From contig CAMBHH010000126.1 of assembly GCA_945866505.1 (NCBI GenBank), positions 1 to 9,938 of the forward strand: 9,938 nucleotides of DNA, in the 5' to 3' direction. The position numbers were made by a program, and so were the translations under genes. Shown piece after piece: positions 1 to 5,014 of this stretch; positions within the stretch are counted from its first letter, which is position 1, and each line of letters starts with the position of its first letter. Under the pieces are notes generated by a model that saw only the letters and a list, made by a program, of their open reading frames with translations, ran no database searches and was not told the origin of the DNA. This DNA comes from Flavobacterium psychrophilum. Its GTDB lineage: Bacteria; Bacteroidota; Bacteroidia; Flavobacteriales; Flavobacteriaceae.

Positions 1-536
1 CTTATATCCAAATTCACCGGCGGTAATTGCGCTGTATCTCCCAACAAAATCAACTTACAATTGGTTCCTGAATAAATGTATGAAATCAAATCGTCGAGCA
101 AAGAGCCGTTTTCGTATAACTTAGAATCCGAATTTGTGTCCGAAATCATCGAGGCTTCATCGACGATAAAAATTGTGTTGGTGTGTTTGTTTTGTTGCAA
201 AGTAAAGGAAACGCCACCACCTGAGGATTTCTTAGGAAAGTAGATTTTTTTATGAATCGTGAAAGCTGGCTTATTCGAATAATTGGCAATTACCTTTGCT
301 GCACGACCCGTTGGCGCCAATAAAACGTATTTTTTATTAATCTCAATTAAATTATTGACGATAGTCGAAATCACGGTCGTTTTTCCAGTTCCAGCATATC
401 CTTTCAAAACAAAAATCGAGTTATTGTAATTGTCTGTCAAGAAAATAGCGATTTTTTGAAAAAAAATATCTTGTTTGTATGTGGGTTGAAAAGGAAATTT
501 TTTCAGTAAAAGACTATAAAAAAGTGAGGAATTCAT
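1..536 (-). CDS. RecD/Dda-like SF1 DNA helicase, N-terminal part (cut at window edge)
   Basis: An ATP-dependent DNA helicase of the RecD2/Dda/Pif1-like superfamily 1 group, probably acting in DNA repair or replication. I translated 178 codons by hand from the ATG at 536 to the window edge with no stop. The helicase motifs come in the right order: Walker A GYAGTGKTT at residues 46-54, motif Ia APTGRAAK at 74-81, Walker B DEAS at 126-129, and motif III LLGDTAQLPP at about 164-173. The remaining motifs lie outside the window. The N-terminus before Walker A is only about 45 residues, so it lacks the long N-terminal domains of full RecD2 and resembles the short Bacteroidota RecD-like helicases. 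It is divergent from the DUF3822-rsmD pair. A TACTTTG at 560-554 on the minus strand, one base short of the TAnnTTTG -7 box, could be its promoter. The family call is firm; the exact subfamily is not. Confidence 0.9.
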   Translation of the reverse strand, partial: MNSSLFYSLLLKKFPFQPTYKQDIFFQKIAIFLTDNYNNSIFVLKGYAGTGKTTVISTIVNNLIEINKKYVLLAPTGRAAKVIANYSNKPAFTIHKKIYFPKKSSGGGVSFTLQQNKHTNTIFIVDEASMISDTNSDSKLYENGSLLDDLISYIYSGTNCKLILLGDTAQLPPVNLDI

Positions 537-710
537 TTGATGCTATTTGACTGCAAAGTAAGGAAAGAATTTCAATATCAATGGCAATGGCGATGGCAAT
601 TTTCAATTGTTGAAACTGATTCTTGAAATTGATTTTTGAAATTGATTTTTGATTTTTGTTATTGTAATTGATTTTTGTTATTGCCATTGAAATTGATTAA
701 GTTTGCAACT
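537..710. repeat. Divergent intergenic region with low-complexity tandem and inverted repeats
   Basis: This is the gap between two divergent genes. It contains several short repeat patterns: the word ATGGCA three times at 581-598; a 13-base tandem unit TTGAAATTGATTT with two copies at about 624-649; the 14-mer GATTTTTGTTATTG at 651-664 and again at 670-683; and an 11-bp inverted pair, TCAATGGCAAT at 578-588 with ATTGCCATTGA at 680-690. The words are all built from TTG, ATT and GCC. This suggests slippage-driven growth of a simple repeat and not a defined site. Both neighbouring genes must be driven from inside or next to it. Confidence 0.75.
674..705 (+). promoter_or_regulatory. Candidate Bacteroidota promoter for DUF3822-rsmD
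   Basis: TTTG at 674-677, a 20-base spacer and TAAGTTTG at 698-705 match the Bacteroidota primary-sigma consensus (TTTG, about 19-21 bases, TAnnTTTG). The -7 box ends only five bases before the ATG at 711, so the message would be leaderless or nearly so. The surrounding sequence is repetitive and rich in TTTG-like words, so a chance match is possible. Confidence 0.4.
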
Positions 711-1529
711 ATGTCCATTACTACTACCATTACCGATAAAAAATACAAAAAACTTTCACTTCAAGTTTCCTTGACGGGGCTTTCGTTTTGTGTTTTTGAC
801 ACATTAAACGATGTGATACTTTCCTTAAAGGAAATCCACTTTGACACTTTTCACAAAGCCACGAAAATCGAAGAATTGTTTGGTGATGCGTTCAGAGAGA
901 ACGCTGAATTAAAAGATTCTTACGATGAAATAGTGGTGATTCACAATAATAATCTTTCGACCTTTGTTCCCGAACCACTTTTTGACGAAAATTATTTGGG
1001 CAGTTATCTACAATACAATACAAAGGTTTTCGAAACTGATTTTTTTGCTTTCGACGAAATCTCAAATTACCAAATGAATGCAGTTTACATTCCCTATGTG
1101 AATATCAATAATTTCTTTATTGATCAATTTGGTTCTTTCAATTACAAACACGCCACTAGTATTTTGGTAACCAAACTTTTGGATGCCTCCAAAAATAATG
1201 ACGACAAAAAGATGATCGTCAATTTCAATCCCGGACATTTTGAAATAGTTGTGGTTCAAAACCAAAAATTACATTTATTTAATTCTTTCGATTATCAAAC
1301 GCCGGAAGATTTTCTGTACTATTTGCTTTTCACTGCCGAACAATTGAATATGAATCCCGAGAATTTCAAATTGGAATTGTTGGGAACCATTGCCGAGGAA
1401 GACGATTTTTATCAATTGGCTTACAAATACATTCGATATGTATCTTTTTTTGACGTATCGAATTTGCAGAAAAACAATACTTTTTCAACTGCCCAAAATC
1501 GGAAACATTTTATCTTGTTCCAATCATGA
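711..1529 (+). CDS. DUF3822 family protein
   Basis: A 272-residue protein of the DUF3822 family, which is typical of Bacteroidota; its biochemical function is not established. The recognisable part is the N-terminus (ITDKKYKKLSLQVSLTGLSF), followed by a mixed alpha/beta protein rich in Asn, Phe and Asp. There is no signal peptide and no membrane segment, so it should be cytoplasmic. An upstream in-frame TTG at 675 would add 12 residues, but these are encoded by the simple repeat, so the ATG at 711 is the better start. The stop overlaps the rsmD start as ATGA at 1526-1529, which implies translational coupling. From memory, a RecD-like helicase, DUF3822 and rsmD are neighbours in many Flavobacteriaceae, which hints at a housekeeping role linked to ribosomal RNA modification. 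That link is inference. Confidence 0.85.
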   Translation: MSITTTITDKKYKKLSLQVSLTGLSFCVFDTLNDVILSLKEIHFDTFHKATKIEELFGDAFRENAELKDSYDEIVVIHNNNLSTFVPEPLFDENYLGSYLQYNTKVFETDFFAFDEISNYQMNAVYIPYVNINNFFIDQFGSFNYKHATSILVTKLLDASKNNDDKKMIVNFNPGHFEIVVVQNQKLHLFNSFDYQTPEDFLYYLLFTAEQLNMNPENFKLELLGTIAEEDDFYQLAYKYIRYVSFFDVSNLQKNNTFSTAQNRKHFILFQS

Positions 1530-2116
1530 GAATCATTTCAGGTAAATACAAAGGAAGACGCATTTTTCCTCCCAAAGGACTTCCCGTTCGCCCCACAACC
1601 GACATGAGTAAAGAAGCATTATTCAATGTTTTGAACAATCATTTCAGTTTCGAAGGCTTGAAAATACTGGATTTATTTGCTGGAACCGGAAATATCAGTT
1701 TCGAATTTGCTTCACGTGGCAGCACTCCCATCACATCCGTCGATGCTGATTTTGGTTGTGTAAAGTTCATTAAGCAAGTCGCCGCCGAATACGATTTTAA
1801 TATTGCCGCTACCAAAAGCGATGTTTTCACCTTTTTAGAAAGAAACAAAGCGACTTACGACATTATTTTTGCCGATCCTCCTTATGCTTTGGACCAAAAA
1901 ACTTTCGACAAAATTGTCTTACAAGTTTTCGAAAAAAACACTTTACAGCAAGACGGAATGATGGTTATTGAACATTCCAAGTACACAAAACTCGACCATT
2001 TGATTCATTTTTCATTCAAGAAAAGTTATGGAGGTTCGATTTTTAGTTTCTTTGAAATGGAAAAATTTATTGATGAAGAAAACGATAATTTATTTGAAGA
2101 TTCTGAAGAAGAATAA
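1526..2116 (+). CDS. rsmD: 16S rRNA (guanine(966)-N2)-methyltransferase RsmD
   Basis: This enzyme transfers a methyl group from S-adenosylmethionine to N2 of G966 of 16S rRNA during assembly of the small ribosomal subunit, in the cytoplasm. The 196 residues are close to the family's usual length. The N-terminus MRIISGKYKGRRI and the RPTTDMSKEALFNVL stretch (residues 22-36) are the family hallmark. The SAM-binding loop is DLFAGTGN at 49-56, and the N-methyltransferase motif IV DPPY is at 117-120. The last 16 or so residues are a very acidic tail (ending EDSEEE) beyond the catalytic domain. Its ATG overlaps the stop of the DUF3822 gene, so the two are probably one transcription unit. Downstream lies a 20-bp palindrome that separates it from convergent rnpB. 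Confidence 0.95.
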   Translation: MRIISGKYKGRRIFPPKGLPVRPTTDMSKEALFNVLNNHFSFEGLKILDLFAGTGNISFEFASRGSTPITSVDADFGCVKFIKQVAAEYDFNIAATKSDVFTFLERNKATYDIIFADPPYALDQKTFDKIVLQVFEKNTLQQDGMMVIEHSKYTKLDHLIHFSFKKSYGGSIFSFFEMEKFIDEENDNLFEDSEEE

Positions 2117-2142
2117 ATTTTATTTCAATTCTATAAAAATTA

Positions 2143-2193
2143 GCCACAGATTCACAGATTTTCAATCAAAATTAAAATCTGTGAATCTGTGGC
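2143..2193. terminator. Perfect 20-bp palindrome between convergent rsmD and rnpB
   Basis: The left arm GCCACAGATTCACAGATTTT (2143-2162) is perfectly complementary to the right arm at 2174-2193, with an 11-base loop. It sits between two convergent transcription units, where a bidirectional terminator is expected. On the minus strand the stem is followed by an ATTTTTAT run. On the plus strand it is followed only by AAATAAAATTT, so termination there would not be classical. The arm itself contains a repeated word (CACAGATT-CACAGATT), and I recall similar CACAGATT/AATCTGTG palindromes scattered in Flavobacterium genomes. It may therefore be a dispersed repeat that also serves as a terminator. Confidence 0.7.
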
Positions 2194-2213
2194 AAATAAA
2201 ATTTAAACCTGTT

Positions 2214-2221
2214 AAAAAAAA
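2214..2221 (-). terminator. T-run at the rnpB 3' end
   Basis: Eight consecutive T residues on the minus strand directly after the closing P1 strand GGTCTGC of RNase P RNA. P1 with this run can act as the intrinsic terminator of rnpB. Confidence 0.55.
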
Positions 2222-2524
2222 GCAGACCTATAAGCCGGATTCTGTCTCCGATAAATCGGAGCCTTATCATTTATCTAGTCCCGATATTACTATCGGGATC
2301 CATCTTTCTACCCTTCGACAACGGGCGAGAACCCTTAAATGCCGATATACTTGAAATTTCACCGCATAGAGTTTACCTGGTTTCACTACAGCATTACCTG
2401 TACCTGCTTTCTGTTGCACTTGTCCTATCCCGATAAATCGGGACGACGGGCGTTACCCGCTATGCTTCTCTGTGGTGTCCGGACTTTCCTCCCCGATGAA
2501 TCGGGACGATAAGGCGGTCTGCGG
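2222..2524 (-). ncRNA. rnpB: RNase P RNA (bacterial class A type)
   Basis: This is the catalytic RNA of ribonuclease P, which removes the 5' leader of precursor tRNAs. On the minus strand the 5' conserved block GAGGAAAGTCCGGAC (2491-2477) and the 3' block GACAGAATCCGGCTTATAG (2246-2228) are diagnostic. The terminal P1 helix is visible as GCAGACC (2522-2516) pairing with GGTCTGC (2228-2222). The AGCGGGTAACGCCCGT hairpin and the GCAACAGAAAGCAGGTACAGG and GGTAAACTCTATGCGG stretches also fit. Eight T residues follow at 2221-2214, a likely 3' end. The length of about 300 nt is at the short side for the class. Ends are set from P1 and the -7 box and could be off by a few bases. Four CCGAT/ATCGG hairpins sit in its variable helices. 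Confidence 0.95.
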
Positions 2525-2526
2525 TG

Positions 2527-2534
2527 CAAAAGTA
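2527..2534 (-). promoter_or_regulatory. rnpB: -7 promoter box of rnpB
   Basis: TACTTTTG on the minus strand (2534-2527) matches the Bacteroidota -7 consensus TAnnTTTG exactly. It ends five bases before the first base of P1, the distance expected between this box and the start of a stable RNA. No TTG is found at the usual -33 distance; the sequence there is the GATTTTA heptamer repeat. Confidence 0.65.
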
Positions 2535-2537
2535 GGG

Positions 2538-2580
2538 ATTTTAGATTTTAGAATGCAGATTTTAGATTTTAGATTTCTGC
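2538..2580. repeat. GATTTTA heptamer tandem repeat upstream of rnpB
   Basis: Tandem copies of GATTTTA occur at about 2537-2553 and again at 2558-2575. The second block is enclosed by TGCAGA (2554-2559) and TCTGCA (2576-2581), giving a weak hairpin. It lies where the -33 element of the rnpB promoter would be. It looks like a simple-sequence expansion. Confidence 0.6.
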
Positions 2581-2581
2581 A

Positions 2582-2837
2582 TTGATATTCATATTGCCAA
2601 TAATTAATTTTTGTTGAATACCATCTTCAATTAAAAACCTCAATACAATACTATTCTAGCTTGAAATTGAATTTATGACTCCAACAATGGTGATTCTTAT
2701 TGGAAATGGGATTTCTGACATAAGCACCACAAAACGAACTTGAAATCTCTTCAAAAAAAGAGGCTCACTTTCCTCTTGCTATTTTCTCTCAAAACTTTAC
2801 GATAACTCCATATGTTGACGAACTTGTAATCGATTCT
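2582..2837. other. Intergenic stretch without a recognisable gene
   Basis: I find no convincing gene here on either strand. The plus strand has a 22-codon open frame at 2675-2743 (starting MTPTMVILIGNGIS) and then, in another frame, a stop-free stretch from 2724 across 2880 without a start codon. These could be the remains of a decayed gene, but I cannot assign either one. No RNA gene, long repeat or terminator with a T-run is visible. Confidence 0.5.
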
Positions 2838-2840
2838 GTT

Positions 2841-2891
2841 CAACATGGGTTTCATTATTTTTCTACGTACCCAATGAAACCCTTGCTGTTG
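2841..2891 (-). repeat. attC-like nested inverted repeat (site B) after the deacetylase gene
   Basis: The inner pair is a perfect 10-bp inverted repeat: GGGTTTCATT (2847-2856) and AATGAAACCC (2873-2882) with a 16-base loop. The outer pair is CAAC (2841-2844) with GTTG (2888-2891), offset by spacers of 2 and 5 bases. In sense orientation the right end reads GTTGAAC, which fits the integron R' consensus GTTRRRY; the left end ACACAAC misses RYYYAAC at one base. The 14-mer AAACCCTTGCTGTT (2877-2890) recurs exactly at 4968-4981. It begins nine bases past the stop of the deacetylase gene. It could instead be a simple transcription-terminating stem, but no T-run follows. Confidence 0.5.
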
Positions 2892-2899
2892 TGTGCTGT

Positions 2900-3850
2900 C
2901 TATTTTTTATTTGTTCGAATATTATATTCATTTATATATTTCGCTAAAGGATCCTTTTCGTATTCTTCATCTTCAGCAGGATAACGTAGAGTTTTAGAAA
3001 TGGCTTGTATTATTTTTGCACATTGCCAAATAATACTTTCTCCACAAGGCTCTATATTTGGTTGTTTCAGAAAAACGCTATCCTTATAAGCCTTTTTCGC
3101 ATCTATTATTTTCCACCCGTTCACTTTTAATGCTGTAAGTAAATCGTCTAAAAATAAAGCATTTAATAATGAGTGGTGAATTAGAAGCGTGTGTTTAATA
3201 TCTCTCTTAAAAACCAAATGGGCTAATGAGTCATAATAGGTGGCTCGGTCTAATATGTGATTTATATAATATTCTTTATATGGTGTTAAGTCAGAATTCT
3301 TGTTTTTATTTAATACTTCAGTAATTTGCGCGTCAATATACCAATCGGAGGCATCAATTGTGACGTGTCCATTTTTATACCCCCCTTTTCTCATAGCAAC
3401 TCTCATTGAATCCCTTTTCCCTATAGTATTGCCTTCTTTCAAATAAGGAAATCTAAAAATTTTAGTATAATTTTTATAGCTCCTAATTATGCTATCACCT
3501 TTTTTGAAGTCCGCAATAAAAATTTTACTGGTTTTAGATTTTGAATTGTAATACAAATGAGTATATGAGTGGTTACAAATTAAATGGTTTCTCGAGTTCC
3601 AATTATTTAATATTTTTTTTCCATTAAAATTATCTACACGCATTCCACAAACAAAAAGTGCAACTTTAATTTTATGTTTTTCAAGAGTTCTTAATATTAA
3701 ACTGTCTCTTTCTTGCCATGTAAATTTTGGCGTTTCTATTATAGTTGGGTCGTCTATTGTTATTGCTATTTCTCTTTGAGCGAATAAAGAGAAAAAGTTA
3801 AAAATAACTGATATAAAAACTAATAAAATTTGAATTTTTATTTTCTTCAT
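2900..3850 (-). CDS. Exported polysaccharide deacetylase (NodB-like, CE4 family)
   Basis: A 316-residue metal-dependent deacetylase of the NodB/carbohydrate esterase 4 group, predicted to act outside the inner membrane on N- or O-acetylated sugars; the substrate is unknown. Residues 1-25 form a signal peptide (MKKIK, hydrophobic core, SLFAQ). The CE4 motifs are all present: TIDD at 31-34 (motif 1, catalytic base and metal Asp), H94-S-Y-T-H98 (metal ligands), RFPY at 133-136, D169-W170 (motif 4) and LLIHH at 222-226. The C-terminal 80 residues, with two Cys and a charged DEEYEKD stretch, are not part of the core fold. Codons are noticeably AT-rich compared with rsmD. It is the last gene of the minus-strand set and lies between two attC-like sites. 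Confidence 0.88.
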   Translation of the reverse strand: MKKIKIQILLVFISVIFNFFSLFAQREIAITIDDPTIIETPKFTWQERDSLILRTLEKHKIKVALFVCGMRVDNFNGKKILNNWNSRNHLICNHSYTHLYYNSKSKTSKIFIADFKKGDSIIRSYKNYTKIFRFPYLKEGNTIGKRDSMRVAMRKGGYKNGHVTIDASDWYIDAQITEVLNKNKNSDLTPYKEYYINHILDRATYYDSLAHLVFKRDIKHTLLIHHSLLNALFLDDLLTALKVNGWKIIDAKKAYKDSVFLKQPNIEPCGESIIWQCAKIIQAISKTLRYPAEDEEYEKDPLAKYINEYNIRTNKK

Positions 3851-3877
3851 TTCAATTTATAGGATTTGTCTTTTAGA

Positions 3878-3908
3878 TTGCATAAAAATGTTTTGCAAGC
3901 TGTTAGCG
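3878..3908 (-). repeat. Partial attC-like motif (site C) after the esterase gene
   Basis: GCTGTTAGCG (3899-3908) is identical to 4976-4985 of the larger site A. It lies next to an inner inverted pair TTGCA (3878-3882) and TGCAA (3894-3898) with an 11-base loop. In sense orientation it starts nine bases after the stop of the esterase gene. The expected second outer arm (GTTAG on the sense strand) is missing, so only one half of the structure is recognisable. It is the entire gap of 67 bases to the deacetylase start. Confidence 0.4.
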
Positions 3909-3917
3909 ATTTGTTGT

Positions 3918-4799
3918 TTACTCATTTATATTATTAATTATTTGATTAAGTGCTTTTTTAGATTCTTTCATAACAGGTAGTAATGGCCATATATGTGGCA
4001 TTCCTTCTCCAATATTTGTAACATTATTTATCTTTTCTTGGTTCAATTTTGATACAAATATGAGTTGGTCAGGATAAGTAATATCATTTTCTGCTAAGTA
4101 TAAATATGTTTTTGGAAATAACTTAAAATCTCCATTTATTGGTGAAATTCTTTCATCATTTAAGTTTTCTGAACACATTTTTTTTGCACTTAAAACCCCT
4201 GCTTTAGATAACATCGGGTCTTTTTTATCTATTTCATCTACTTCTTGGTTTTTAAAGGAAGCTTCCAAAACGGGTGAAATAAGAATTAATTTTAAAGGAA
4301 GTCTTACATTCTTTATAATAAGCCTTTGTATTAATGCAATGGCAAGTGTTCCACCTGCTGAATCTCCCATCAATATAATGTTCTCGTTATTGTAATTTTT
4401 TAATGCTTCTTGATAAATTTGATCAATGTTTATTGATATTTGATCAATTCTATATTCAGGTGCTTTTGGATAATTACACATCCAAATATTGAAATTTGTT
4501 TTTTTTGATATACATTCAATTGAATCCCAATGATGTTGTGAAGGACCTGATACAAATGCCCCTCCGTGTAAGTAAATTAAAAGTTTATCAGTTTTACAAA
4601 TGTTTTCGATTTGAGTAATTTTTGTCTTTAATATAAAAAACACTGAAATTTTATTAGTTTTATAAAATCTATTGGTGGGCGAATAAATGTCATTCCTCCT
4701 TAATTTTAAATAGTCAATAGGGGATTTTGAAAAGGTATTCTTAATCCCCTTTAATTTAATTATAAGCAAAGTTAAATAATATGTAATGCTTTTATTCAT
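3918..4799 (-). CDS. Alpha/beta hydrolase, HSL-type esterase
   Basis: A 293-residue serine esterase of the hormone-sensitive lipase-like (alpha/beta hydrolase fold 3) family, hydrolysing an ester of unknown identity. The oxyanion-hole motif is HGGAF at residues 78-82 and the nucleophile elbow is GDSAGG at 145-150 with Ser147. The likely acid is Asp239 (AENDITYPD) and the likely base His269 (MPHIWP), so the triad is complete. The N-terminal 70 residues contain one modest hydrophobic stretch (YYLTLLIIKL, residues 7-16) that may be a poor signal or anchor; location is therefore uncertain. The gene is very AT-rich. A 67-base gap precedes the deacetylase and a 215-base gap with site A precedes this gene, so it may be an independent unit, not an operon partner of the hydrolase upstream. 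Confidence 0.88.
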   Translation of the reverse strand: MNKSITYYLTLLIIKLKGIKNTFSKSPIDYLKLRRNDIYSPTNRFYKTNKISVFFILKTKITQIENICKTDKLLIYLHGGAFVSGPSQHHWDSIECISKKTNFNIWMCNYPKAPEYRIDQISINIDQIYQEALKNYNNENIILMGDSAGGTLAIALIQRLIIKNVRLPLKLILISPVLEASFKNQEVDEIDKKDPMLSKAGVLSAKKMCSENLNDERISPINGDFKLFPKTYLYLAENDITYPDQLIFVSKLNQEKINNVTNIGEGMPHIWPLLPVMKESKKALNQIINNINE

Positions 4800-4818
4800 T
4801 GTGTTTTTTTTAAAATTG

Positions 4819-4986
4819 CCTCTAACGACTCTTGGTTTGCAGAAGTTAGGGATTTGTTTAGCCTGACATTCGATTAATCATTGAACTTCCAAGTACAAGA
4901 CCAACTTTAAAGTTTGCCTAAAACCCCAACCGATCCTGAAAGAGCGAACAGAGGAAGTAATTATTGCAAACCCTTGCTGTTAGCGG
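4819..4986 (-). repeat. attC-like nested inverted repeat (site A) between two hydrolase genes
   Basis: Outer arms CCTCTAAC (4819-4826) and GTTAGCGG (4979-4986) pair at seven of eight positions. Inner arms GGTTTGCA (4834-4841) and TGCAAACC (4965-4972) pair perfectly at eight. Spacers between outer and inner arms are 7 and 6 bases, and the centre is about 123 bases. In sense orientation it reads CTAAC, spacer, GGTTTGC, centre, GCAAACC, spacer, GTTAG, which is the R''-L''-L'-R' order of integron attC sites. Total length of 168 bases exceeds the usual attC range of roughly 60-140. No open frame is present in the centre. It begins about 28 bases past one stop and ends 20 bases before the next start, thus filling the gap. 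Confidence 0.55.
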
Positions 4987-5014
4987 TTCGTTTTTTTTGT
5001 CTTACGTTATTTTG

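Noticed and set aside
675..710. TTG start of the DUF3822 gene at 675
   Set aside because: The 12 extra residues come from the simple TTG/ATT repeat and are not typical of the family; the ATG at 711 is directly followed by the family-like N-terminus.
2028..2354. Open frame of 108 codons on the plus strand
   Set aside because: It overlaps the end of rsmD in another frame, passes through the palindrome and ends inside RNase P RNA on the opposite strand. The amino-acid sequence is Lys/Ser-rich with no family resemblance.
2246..2505. Repeated CCGAT/ATCGG hairpins considered as a CRISPR array
   Set aside because: The spacing is irregular, the units are short palindromes, and they fall inside a recognisable RNase P RNA.
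2838..2900. Inverted repeat after the deacetylase gene considered as an ordinary intrinsic terminator
   Set aside because: The stem is followed by ATGTTGAACAG with no T-run in the sense direction. I kept the recombination-site reading as the main one, though a weak terminator remains possible.
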